Source: Pleodorina starrii (Eukaryota > Chlorophyta > Chlorophyceae > Chlamydomonadales > Volvocaceae). Taken from it: a stretch of 64,000 bases of DNA. The stretch lies in NCBI GenBank assembly GCA_030267565.1, contig BRXU01000003.1, positions 6,423,001-6,487,000 of the forward strand. Reading direction: 5' to 3'. How positions within the stretch are numbered: the first letter of the stretch is position 1; every line of letters begins with the position of its first letter. Below the pieces are notes generated by a model. That model was not told the DNA's origin. It worked only from the letters and a program-made list of their open reading frames with translations, and did no database searches. Shown piece after piece: positions 40,701 to 51,327 of this stretch. The translations under genes were made by a program, and so were the position numbers.

Positions 40701-43510
40701 CGCATAGCGCGCGACCACACACCCCTGGCTCCCGCGGCCGCCATCAGCCGCCATCCCGATCCCCCCGCACCTGGCCACCTCCACCAGTTGCTCCCGCAGC
40801 ATCACTGCCGCCAGTGCCGCCACGGAGCCGCCCAGCGAGTGACCCACGAGCTGCAGCCGGTAGGAGCCGACAGGGCCCAGAGAGCGGAGCAGCGCTGCAG
40901 CGGACACCACCACCACCACCACCACCACCACCACCGGCGCCGCCGCCGCCACGCATTGAGTCCGCATGCATGCGTGAGAGGGCCCGGGGCCCCGGAGTAT
41001 CGTACCATGCGCACAGGCGGTTCAGTCCCGCTCGCAGCAGAGCTAGCAGACAGGGAAACGCAGGGAAGGCGGGCTGCCGGTACAGCTATGCACGTTAGCT
41101 GGTTGCCATTGTGGGCATGGAGGGCAAGCGCGTGTGTGCCCACTCCAGCCCTGCCCAGGCAGCTCTCGGCGGTCCGTGACCGTCTCGGGCCTGCCTTGAC
41201 TGGTCCCATCCAGCCTCCCCCCACCCGACATCCGGTAATGGTAAGTTTACAGGTACCGGTCCACCTAGGGGTCCATTCGTCCACGTCGCCTCCGTTCCTT
41301 CGCGGTGGTTCGCATTGACTTCCCCACCGGCGCCAGTCGTACAGTCGTACTCACCCGCCACCCGGGTCACCTCCCGCTGCAGCATCCAGTGTGCCGCGTG
41401 GGTCATGCCCCAGTGCGCCGCGCCTGACCCCAGCGGGTGGGCAGCCATGGCCAGATCGGTCAGGAGGTCCGCAAACACCTGGTGGTGGGGTGGGTGGGGG
41501 GTCGGGGGCGGGTGGTGCATTCTGCCCCATGCAGCGGTGTACCGGTACTCGTCCGTCTGGGTTGATCTGGCGGCGACGCAATCGCTGCGTTTTCGGTCAT
41601 GGTAAGGTACTGGGTACGCCGGGTAAGTACTGCCGGGTTCAGGGTCCGGCCGCTAACGCCGTCTCCGTCCCTTCGCTGCAGTGGTATCTTTCCTCTTCTT
41701 ACCTCCCCCTCCTCCCCCCCCAGAACGGGTCCATGCCCTGAAGCAGAGCGGAGGTCTCGCGGAAACCGGGGGTGGAGCCGGGCCACCCTCCAGGGTCCCC
41801 GGCCTCCTCCGCTCAGGCCCTACTCCAGCCGCCTTACCCGGGTGCCCCGCACGCCCCACACCACCCGCCGGCCAAAGTGGTCCACCGCCAGGTAGTATCC
41901 CGGCTGCAGGCTGCCGCCCTCGGGCCGCCACACGCGCACGTGATGGGCCTGTTGGAGGGGTGGGGGCGGCGGCGTGCAGCGAAAGAGAGCAGGGGAAGGA
42001 GGGAGGGAGGGCTGCTGAAGGCGCGGACCGCGGCGAGGAGAGGCGAGGGACGCGCCGGTGTCGGTTCCGCTTGCCACGTTGGAGCTTTTATACAGGGCTC
42101 CACGTCAGCGTCCCGGCACCGTGCCATAGCGCCAAGGGCTGGCGGTGCACCGCCGCCGCGGTCCCGGGCAGGGGTCGACGCACCCGCCGCATGCACGCAC
42201 CCGGAGGCAGGTCGTCGCCGCCAGCGCGGCGGCGCTCCGTCGGTAGGCGCCCTGCGGAGGCGTCGGCATTTTGGCGTTTGGGTGCCGGGGTGGGATGGGA
42301 TGGGTTAGGGGGACTGTAACAGCGCAACGCGAAGTTGGTACCGCTGGGTGCTGCCGCCAGGCACCAAGATGACCAAGGAAAACCCATGAAGCCCACATGT
42401 ACAGTAGCCCAGAATGGTAAGAAGCGTCTGTCTCGGACTAAACCCATATGTGCCCACTAGGGGCATCTCTCCTTCACGATGCGGATATCCTCGTTTTGCG
42501 GACGGCCTCTGGTCGCCCCCTCCAGCACACCCACATACATGAGCCAGCTCCAGCGCATCCAGCAGCCTCTCCGCCTGCCCCTGCGTGGCGGCCCCCGGGC
42601 CCAGCCGCCGCCCCGCCGGGTGGTCACTCAGCGCCTGCGCCTCGTGCAGACGAGCCAGGGCCTGCAGGCCAAACGTTGCGTGCCCCACACCCAGGCCCGC
42701 GCCGCCCACACCCGCACGGAAGAGGCCCGCCATGGCGCCGAGAACGGACAGCAGGCCGGGGCTCGACAGCTCCGCGGGCGGGGGGCTGCCGCCCCCGCCG
42801 GCGCTGCCGGCGTCGCGCCGTCGGCCTGCGCACGTGCCGGAGAAGACAAGGGACGCGTTGGAAGGCAGCGTGCGCACACGGGATACATGCAGGGGTGCAA
42901 TCGTATCAAGGGGGAGCGAAGAGAGGCATGTGGCATCGCAAAACTCCGGCGTCGGTACGTGTGTGAGTGTGTGTGTGTGTACCGGTAGTGTGCTCGCGGG
43001 GGAGGTTGGCTGGCGCTGGGCAGCATGTGAATGTTGCAGGAACGGCGAAAGGCTCCATCCGCATCGCGATGTCTTGGTTCAGCGCGGGAGCGGGGCTGGG
43101 GCGCAAAGCGATGAGGGTTCCTTCCGAAGCGCGTTTGGGGCCCGCGGCAGGACTGGGGCCGTCGTCCCGCCCTGACCCTGCCCTGCGCCTTCAAATGCAA
43201 CCGGCGCACCTAGGGCTTTGATTGTCCGCTTCGACGGCGGCGGGCGTGGAACATCCATTTGGGCCGCTGATGTCGCAGGCAGCCTGGTCTCGGGATTACT
43301 AGCTGCGCTGCTGTCGGTGCTGGCGAGCCGGACATTGGTCGTACTGCCGCTATGGCTGCCGGCACACCCGGGGTAGCAACTCTCCCTGAGAGTTGCCGTT
43401 ATCTCTCGTATCTGCAAATTGCGCCATATCTGCCAAGCCAGCAAGGGGCAATCACGCCACAGGCGCAGAGGGTCTCCACTGGCGAGGATGGCGTTGGTCA
43501 GGGAAAACAT
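37781..43510 (-). CDS. Class-3 lipase, diacylglycerol-lipase-like
   Basis: Serine hydrolase expected to cleave the sn-1 acyl ester of diacylglycerol or a related glycerolipid. Ten exons join in frame (43510-43210, 42825-42539, 41948-41838, 41478-41355, 40894-40771, 40350-40219, 39961-39919, 39624-39568, 39311-38436, 38098-37781; about 790 residues). The lipase core is clear: GYYLAVDHFGRRVVWGVRGT, then VFADLLTDLAM. The nucleophile elbow is LVGHSLGGSVAALAAV (Ser near 40835). VTSVVLNNDIVPR carries the catalytic Asp, and ALEEHQCRAYRRVL holds the likely catalytic His at the C-terminus. A segment of 292 residues encoded by one exon (39311-38436), Ala/Ser/Pro-rich with a Gln/Pro run, separates Asp from His. 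A poly-Gly tract is at about 37950. Exon 2 to exon 3 is the least certain junction. Its start faces the DUF218 gene 395 bp away. Confidence 0.85.
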
Positions 43511-43904
43511 GGCGAGTCCGCAAAGAGCTATGTATTCTATAGGGTGTTACTTGCATAGGGCACTGGCGCCTATGTGCACGCGCCCATGGTCAACGCACAC
43601 GTATAACTCCGTTAAAATAGCCAGGACGCATGACGTGCGCGCATAACGAAATTTCAGTGGCAGGCGCCTCCAAATGCAATCAAATTTGCATCAGCAGCAA
43701 GCACGCATGTTTCACGCATGCCAATCCTTTTCTGAGAGACCCCGGAACTGTTACATCGGGCAGTAAATGACTAATGACCGTACACCTAAACGGTTGTCAG
43801 AAACTCGGAGTCGTCGGAGATGGTCCCATTCAAACACAACGTTCTATTTTGTTAAATGCAATCGCAATCATTAGTATAAGGCAAAGTAGCTATAACCTGG
43901 CCAA
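43511..43904. promoter_or_regulatory. Bidirectional upstream region, lipase and DUF218 genes
   Basis: The two divergent start codons are 394 bp apart, and the AT-rich interior (about 43570-43900) contrasts with the genes on both sides. No defined element was recognised. Confidence 0.4.
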
Positions 43905-46248
43905 ATGTACAAGGCAGCTCTCTTCTCCACAGCAGGCGCGTTGCTGGCCCTCGCGCTAACGCCTGCCGGCGTGCGCTGGCTCCATGGGCTCTTGCTTGCC
44001 AGGTAAGCTGAAAAGAGCTGCAGCGGAAGGTGCCCCGGGGTGGGGGCTGGGGCGGGAAGGGGGATGAGGGATTTCCTTCGGGTAATTGGGCCGCCCGCCT
44101 GCCCGCGCTGCCGGCGGCGCAATACCGAGGCCCGGGCAGCCTGGTGGGTTACCCTGGTTGGCTGATCTGGGGGGGCCGCGGCTGGGCCGTCTTGCTGGTC
44201 CGAGAAAATGGAACTGGGATTTGCGAGGGGGACCTTGGGACTTGCGGATGGTTACACAGTGGTTGGAATGAGTGCCACTGCAGTTGCAGAAGGGCGCACC
44301 CGGGATTGATGGTGGCCCCATCTGCCCCTCTGGGGCACCCAGCTTCGCACCCGTAACGTTTCCCTAAAACCCAGGCGACAGCGTCACCTTCCCCTCACCC
44401 GATCCTCCGCTTTTCCTCCGCCAGGAGCCCGCCCCTGCCGGACGATGCGGTCGCCGACGTGGCAATCGTGCTGGGATACGCGCTGTTTAGGTGGATCGGG
44501 ACTCGGGCTCGGGCTCGGGCTGGGACTGGCTACAGGGCTTGGGTTTGGTACTGCATGGATCCAGCTACGCGCTATTGTGCCCAGTGGGGATTAGCTACCG
44601 GGCTATCCTTCGAGTTGCTTGCGTGCTTGCTTGGCTGCTTGGCTGCTACACGTCGTCTGTTCGTCGGGCGAGATTTAGTTGCGTCGACGGGCATGTGACT
44701 GGCCGATCGGTCCACAACAACCACAAGGGCTTCCAGTCCTCCTCATCCTCGCGGCGCCACGCCTCATCGTCATGCCGTGCAGGAACGGCAGCCTGACGGA
44801 GCCGCTGAAGGGTCGGGTGCGGGCGGGCGTGGAGGCATTCCTCCAGGTGCGGCAGTTGTTCAAGGGAACAGAGTCGCGATGATGTGTAAAAAGAGTGTGA
44901 CTGGAAGGCGGCGGGGTGAGTAGGGGCGCAGCAGCTGTAAGGTCAGGTACGCCCGGGCAGCAGCTACAGCAGCAGCAGCTACAGCAGACGCAGCAGCTTA
45001 AAGGCTACGGCAGCACTGTGAGCGGCAACTCTGCCCCGACCCGGTCTGTGTGCTACGCAGGGTCGCGCGCGCCACTTGCTGTTCAGCGGCTCTCATCCGG
45101 GCGGTGTGGTGGTTCGGCGGACCGAGGCCAATGTGATGCGCGAGTACGCGGAGGAGCTGATGGCCGAGCGAGGGCAGGCGGTGCTGCCGGACAGGTGCGG
45201 CGTTGTGCGATCGGGGCCCGGCGAGGACGAGTACAAGGGCGGGTGGGGGGCCGAGGGCGAGGGCCGCGACTAAGAATGCAGCTCAGCCCCAAACCGCCCA
45301 ACAGCTGGCCATTCAAGCCTCACCGCGCGCACGCACGCACCCACCTCACGCACGCACGCAACCAACCAACCAACCAAGCCACGCTGGGAGGGCGCCTGCA
45401 GCAGCACGGAGCGCACGCGTACACACAAACGTCGGACATGCCGCCTAGATGCCAGTGGCCCCGTGTTTTCCCTCCTGGCGCGGCTCCCTCCCCGCCCAAC
45501 GTGCAGGTGGTTCGAGGAGGACGCTTCCACGTCCACCTATGAGAACGCCCTCTTTAGCCTGGAGATCTGCAGGCGGAAGGGGTGAGGTCTAAAGTGGGGG
45601 TTGCCTGGGGCCGCGGGGTGCATGCTCACGCGGGGTGCATGCTGCACCTCCAGCCGCGTCCCTGCCGGGGGCACGCCTTGCGTGTATCCGTGTATGTACT
45701 GCTTGTACGGCTGCCGCGCACGACCTCCCCAGGTGGAAGACGCTGCTGGTGGTGACGAGCCCCTTCCACCAGCTCCGGTCTGACCTGGTGTTTCGGCGGC
45801 TGGTGTCTCAGACGACAATAACGCCGGTCGGGGCGGAAGGGTCGGAGGCGGCGGCGGCGGGCGGGCCGCGGGGGCTGGCGCACGACGCAGGGCGTGGACG
45901 CCAAGATATCAGGGTAATGGCGCGCGCGAGTCTCCTTTCTTGTCTTCTCCTGCCGTTTCGACGCGCACCGCGTCTGCAGGCTGCCGTACGGCCTGCGCTT
46001 CCCCCTTGCGCCGCCTACACGGCTCCTGCTCATCGCGCCCCGCTGCGCCATGTGCTAACGTCCCGCTCGCGGCGGCATGATCCTGGACCCTTACGGTTTG
46101 TGCGCCCCTGCAGGTGTACATTGCGCCCTGTGAGGTGGTGCCTCATGCCGGCTACTTTTCGCCGGTTGCGGATCGCTTGGTGGACCTGTGGGACTGGGCG
46201 CGCGAGCTGCTGGCCCTCATTTACTACTTTGCGAAGGGCCGGCTGTAG
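43905..46248 (+). CDS. DUF218 family (YdcF/SanA-like) protein, membrane-anchored
   Basis: Seven exons join in frame (43905-44002, 44425-44490, 44783-44846, 45061-45194, 45507-45581, 45733-45913, 46114-46248) to about 250 residues. A hydrophobic N-terminus (ALFSTAGALLALALTP) could be a signal anchor. The DUF218 pattern follows in order. ADVAIVLGYALFR is the first strand. NGSLTEPLKGRVRAGVEAFL is the Asp/Asn-Gly plus Arg helix. RHLLFSGSHPGGVVVRRTEA has the Ser-Gly loop and the EA motif. NVMREYAEELMAERG is the next helix. WFEEDASTSTYENA corresponds to the E..S.sT.EN motif. TLLVVTSPFHQLRSDLVFRR is the strand plus His/Arg helix. The end is ADRLVDLWDWARELLALIYY. Bacterial members act at the envelope; the biochemical role is unknown. 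The fold and motifs are intact. Confidence 0.85.
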
Positions 46249-46274
46249 TATGCTACTCAATGCGTTGCAGGATA

Positions 46275-46279
46275 TGTAA
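46275..46279 (+). terminator. Candidate polyadenylation signal (TGTAA) near the DUF218 stop
   Basis: TGTAA starts 27 nt after the stop codon at 46248. This would give an unusually short 3' UTR, so a later signal may be the real one. Confidence 0.25.
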
Positions 46280-46704
46280 TACAGCAGAAAGGCGCTAGGC
46301 CACCAAGCAGGACAAAGCCGAGGTTCCCCTTGCTGTGGGAGGGAGGATGCCTCTCCCGCGTGGGTTACTGCTGCGCGCACATCGTAGGGTGGACAAAGGA
46401 GGAGTCGCCGCATGCGTGCTTGTCTCCACTAGGGCGCGTGGGGAGGTCGCGGGCTCGTGTGCAACGTGTATTTCGGAGGGACGAGATTAGGAACAGGGAT
46501 GGAGCGATCGCGGCGAAGGCCGCGGGGCAAACCGGTTGGTAATAAGGCCAACGAATCGCGGATTGTGCGGAGTTGCCCTTCGTCGTGTAGTAAGTTTGGC
46601 GAAGTGACCAAAGCTGCTGGGGCACATATAACGAACCGATACAAGGCCAAGCAGTTATGTGAATATCTTTTATGTGCGCGGGAACAGCGCTGGAGCATGC
46701 GTGC

Positions 46705-46728
46705 CGTACTATTTTCCAAAATAGTACG
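46705..46728. repeat. Perfect inverted repeat (11-bp arms) in repeat copy 1
   Basis: CGTACTATTTT, two bases, AAAATAGTACG. The same structure recurs at 47005-47028 and 47305-47328. In copy 3 only the central dinucleotide differs (TC instead of CC), so the arms are preserved. Confidence 0.9.
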
Positions 46729-47328
46729 ACCTACAAGCGCACCGGTCCCTCACCACGATCGGCACTCCCGAATGAGTTTCTCTGCCGGCTAGTTCTGCAT
46801 AAAGTCAACATGGATCTTGACAAGGCGCTGCTGCTTCTCGACAAGACACACGTAATTGCTCAGAGAATTGCGTGGTCATGTTTATTTATGAATAGCTGCC
46901 GAAGTGACCAAAGCTGCTGGGGCACATATAACGAACCGATACAAGGCCAAGCAGTTATGTGAATACCTTTTATGTGCGCGGGAACAGCGCTGGAGCATGC
47001 GTGCCGTACTATTTTCCAAAATAGTACGACCTACAAGCGCACCGGTCCCTCACCACGATCGGCACTCCCGAATGAGTTTCTCTGCCGGCTAGTTCTGCAT
47101 AAAGTCAACATGGATCTTGACAAGGCGCTGCTGCTTCTAGACAAGACACACGTAATTGCTCAGAGAATTGCGTGGTCATGTTTATTTATGAATAGCTGCC
47201 GAAGTGACCAAAGCTGCTGGGGCACATATAACGAACCGATACAAGGCCAAGCAGTTATGTGAATACCTTTTATGTGCGCGGGAACAGCGCTGGAGCATGT
47301 GTGCCGTACTATTTTTCAAAATAGTACG

Positions 47329-47558
47329 ACCTACAAGCGCACCTACGGCCTACAAGCGCACCTACGACCTACAAGCGCACCTACGACACCTACGACCTAC
47401 AAGCGCACCTACGACCTACAAGCGCACCTACAAGCGCACCTACGACCTACAAGCACCTACAAGCACCTACGACCTACAAGCGCACCTACGACCTACAAGC
47501 ACCTACAAGCACCTACAAGCACCTACGACCTACAAGCGCACCTACGACCTACAAGCGC
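47329..47558. repeat. Minisatellite of 12- to 19-nt units in repeat copy 3
   Basis: Variants of CCTACGACCTACAAGCGCA and of its shorter piece ACCTACAAGC repeat for about 230 bp. The unit is already present once in copies 1 and 2, directly after the inverted repeat. The array is therefore a local expansion of the satellite's own sequence. Confidence 0.9.
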
Positions 47559-47642
47559 ACCGGTCCCTCACCACGATCGGCACTCCCAGCTCTGGCACTC
47601 CCGAATGAGTTTCTCTGCCGGCTAGTTCTGCATAAAGTCAAC

Positions 47643-47939
47643 ATGGATCTTGACAAGGCGCTGCTGCTTATCGACAAGACACAGTGGTCGGTCAGGCCGA
47701 GCTTCCGAGAGCCATGCCGACGCCGCGCAGGGCCGGCCGCGGTCGCAGCCGCTCGCCGACGCCGCAAAACTTTAGTACAATCAATATCAAACAATGAGCG
47801 CGATGAGACCGCCATCGAGGGCTTGGAGTACTCTGAGAACGAGCTCTCGCACGATGAGGCCGACCTCAGCGCGTCAGGTTCCATTTTGGGTAACGACGCT
47901 CGCAGGCTTCGTCCTAAGGGTTTAACAGTGCTGGAGTGA
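47643..47939 (+). CDS. Short open frame fused to the end of the satellite; unknown
   Basis: A 98-residue frame starts with MDLDKALLLIDKT, the last in-frame part of the 300-bp unit. It continues into unique sequence with a basic stretch (RRRAGPAAVAAARRRRK) and an acidic Ser/Glu-rich end (EGLEYSENELSHDEADLSAS). No family was recognised. It may be the surviving end of an element whose internal part was amplified, or a chance frame. Confidence 0.2.
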   Translation: MDLDKALLLIDKTQWSVRPSFREPCRRRAGPAAVAAARRRRKTLVQSISNNERDETAIEGLEYSENELSHDEADLSASGSILGNDARRLRPKGLTVLE

Positions 47940-48905
47940 TATGACATGGGCGCTTTGACGTTACCGCCTCAAAACATAGTGTGTACGGACCTCGCGCCAA
48001 CAGACATAACGACCCAAAACAGCCCATGTAAATTGGGATCCGTTTGGGCCTGCCACTTTACATGTCAACGTGAGGTAACGTAATGTGTCATGTAAAACTA
48101 TAACCCTAAGTAACCCCTCCGAACTTGGCATTGCCGCTGGGTACTCGTTGCTGCTGCTGGTACTGCCAGCGCTTTGAGAGACTTGTCGGCACAACATAAG
48201 CCCATTTCTATGTGGTCGCTGAGCCTGTCCTCAAAAATTCAAAAGTTCAATCGAGACGAGAGCAGGACGCACGTGCCCTACCTAGGCGAACACTTTAGCA
48301 TCTGATTTGTAAGTGCGTCGGATTTTGACGCGGACGGCGCTACACAGCTGAGCTTGTTGCTTGTGGTGGCTGCGGGGATCTTTGCCTCTTTGGCTGGACG
48401 GCGCCACATTCAGGTAGTTGGAGCTGGCGTCAGCGTTGGGAACTGTCGGACAAGCCATTGTGCCATTCCGCGACGCAGCGGCCAAAATTACTTCCAATGA
48501 AACTGATAAGGGGTTACCGGTCGCGACCAGACTGCACCCTGGGCCACGCGCTTTCGTGCCTTCGCTTACCGGTAGTCAAAAAACGTGCATGGGAATTTAT
48601 TTGCAGTAGTTGCTTGATGCATTTGCCCTAATAGTGAGTTGAGCATTACTTTGATATAAATATCTCTGAAGCGCCAAAAATGCGGGTCGCAGTCGACGTG
48701 GGATGCCAGAGGTGCCTTCCCTCCGAACACGGCGGAATGGGTCCTTGCGAACCTGCGTATAATAATGCAGGCAAGGCGGATATAGACGATACACAAAGCA
48801 GTGAGGCGGGTACCACTCCACAAAACCCCCACTTGCCTAAATTCTCCGCTCTCGCCCTTGGATCTCCGCTTAACTGTCGCTCAGCGTCCCCGGAGACGGG
48901 CTTTG
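47940..48905. other. No gene recognised
   Basis: Sequence between the satellite region and the candidate first exon of the kinase, with lower GC than the genes. It probably includes the kinase promoter and 5' UTR. Nothing specific could be named. Confidence 0.45.
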
Positions 48906-51286
48906 ATGCCTCCGGCAAATGACTCATCACCAGCACAGCTGTATTCCATGCCGTACCGCCGAGCCCAGGCGCCAACTGCCGGCAGCACAGCGCCATACCT
49001 TGTCCTGGGGGATGGGTGCAACAGCAGCCGCGATGACGGCGGCCACGAAAAGTGCGAACCAGCGTCCTTGCCGCCGCCGCCAACATCGCCACTGCAGCCG
49101 CCACCAGACTCCCCACTGGACAGCGCCGTCGGCCCGTCTCGGTTGTCATTCCGACAGAGTAGCGACGGCGCGGCCCAGTCAAAAGCCTCGAATGGCGACG
49201 CCCACCGCGACGGCGGGGGGCTTGGGCGTTTCCTTCGGCGATGGCAGTGTGGCTGGGCGTGTCTGGGCGGCGGCGGCGGCGGGGCTGATGGAAGCGGCAT
49301 CACCAAGCGCTGCAGCATCAGCAGCGGCAGCAGCCAGCGGCGAGCGGCGCTGCGAAGGCAGCAGCTGTCCTGGAGTACGACACCGCAGGTCGCCGGCCGG
49401 TCGCCATCGAGCTCCCGGTCGGCATCCTCGCGTAGGTCCAACCCCCCGTCAGCTGCAGCGGGTCCACTGCGGCCATCGGCGACAGGTGCGCCCTGTCGTG
49501 AGTTTTCGGCAGTTGCAGGGCCGTGTTAGTTGACTTTGCCATGCCGTATCGCGGTTTCGGACATAGCACTGCGTGACTCATGGCAATCCGAACCGTGGGC
49601 TGTGCGCCGTGGCGAGTGCCGGTTGCGGCGGGATACGGTCGGCAGCTGTCCTGTTTGCGAATGTGGGTCAAGGAAGCCAGCTGGGCTGCGAGCGGTGTGG
49701 TATCGGTGTGCCCCGCTGTCGCGTGCACTGCTGCCCCCGTTTGGCGGCTGCTGACGCGGGCAGCGTCAAACTCCTAGTGCGGCGACCGCCGCGGCGACAC
49801 CAATCCTCAACTGACCCATGGGTCTCGCAGGGATGGCGTGCGGCGCCAACAGCAACGGCGGCAACAGCGACAGCCCCGCCGGTCCGCTGCCTTCCAGGCA
49901 GCTGCACGGCCTGCAGGCATCCCAGGATGACGGCGGCGGCGGACACGGCGCGGTTCGCGCCGCCGCCGCTAACGGCGGCGGCGGCGTCCCGGCGGCCGCT
50001 GCTGTCGGCCCGCAGGCCGTGGGCCCTCCGGACCCGACCTCTGTGTGCAACCCCGGCAGCACTTGGGGACCGCGCGCCGCCGGCGCAAGCTGCGGTGGCG
50101 GTGGCTGGGGCTGCGGCGGCCCGCTGGCGCCGAGCAACCCGGCGGCGGGTAGCCTCGCGTCGTCGTTGGCGTCCTACGCCAGCGGCGTGACGAGCACCTC
50201 CCGGCCGTCTCGCTGGAGCGTGCTGGCGGGGCTTTTCTCGGCGGGGCTGCGCTCCTTCTCAAACCTCGCTGGCGTCGTCGAACCCGACACCGGGAACCTG
50301 TCGCCGGATGCCGTGCACGAACTGACGCGGCGGGCCGCCCGGCTGGATGTCGTACGAGCCACCGGGCAGGTTGTTGATCTGCGTCTCGTCGGCTCGGGCT
50401 CGGTGGGCCTGGTGTACCGCGGCCGCCTGGCGGCAGCGGCGGCCGAGGGCGGAGCCGCGGGTGTCGCCGAGGGCGGCCGCACGGTATGCGTCAAGTACCT
50501 CGTGGCGCGCGGCGCGGATGGCATGGCGGCGCCGGCGACGGAGGGGCTGCTGAGCCGCGCGCTGGCGCACCCCAACATCATCAGCACCTTCAGTTGGCAC
50601 GTGACGCGTTTGACGTCGGAGAACTTCCTGGAGCTGCCGGAGGCGCTGGCAGCCATGGCGGCGCGGGAGCAGCGCAAGGCCGCCGTCGGCGCCAAACACG
50701 GCCGACGTGGCGGCGCCGCCTTTGGGAAGGCCCGGCGGACTCACGGCGGTGGCAGCGGCGCTGTACGGCACTCGCCCGCGGCGGAGGTGGCGGTGGCTGC
50801 TGCTAGCCGCCGCCGGCCTTCCACGACAACGCCACTGCCGACGGTAATCCTGGCCCTCTCCGCCGGCGGCGACAGCGGCGGCTGCGACGGCTCCGTTGCC
50901 GGGCCTGGCGGGGCCAAGCACGGCGCGGGCGGCGAGCCGGTCTCTCGCCAAGCATCGATGACGCTCGTGACGAAGATGCGTGAGATGGTCCGCACGTCCG
51001 CCGCCACCGGCGCCGTCAGCCGCAGCCGCCCTTCGTCCGCTGGAGGCAGCCCGCTGACTCGCGCGCTGTTCAGCCGCCACAGGTCCTTCACCGCCGGCCC
51101 TACTGTAGCGCGTGGGGGCGCAGAGGGTGCGCGGGGCGCGCCGCTGCTCCTGCGCGCCTCCGGCGCTCCCACTGACGGCATCCGCCGCCGCACCCTGGCT
51201 GCGCCGCCGCTGCCACTAGCTCTGCCGCTGCTGCCGTCGGCGCATCACCCGCAGCAGCAAGCGGAACAACAACAACGACAACATCT

Positions 51287-51327
<41 letters not shown>

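Larger units (their letters stand above)
46601..47682. repeat. 300-bp tandem repeat, three copies (third interrupted)
   Basis: The unit starting GAAGTGACCAAAGCTGCTGG begins at 46601, 46901 and 47201, an exact 300-bp period. Copies 1 and 2 differ at only a few positions (for example ATATC/ATACC near 46665/46965 and TCGAC/TAGAC near 46838/47138). Copy 3 is interrupted by a minisatellite at about 47329-47558 and then resumes to about 47682 before diverging. The near-identity means recent amplification. Each copy contains a short open frame, but none resembles a known protein. Confidence 0.95.

Noticed and set aside
45330..45375. ACGC/CAAC tetranucleotide run considered as a functional element
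   Set aside because: A short simple repeat inside a DUF218 intron, with no further structure.
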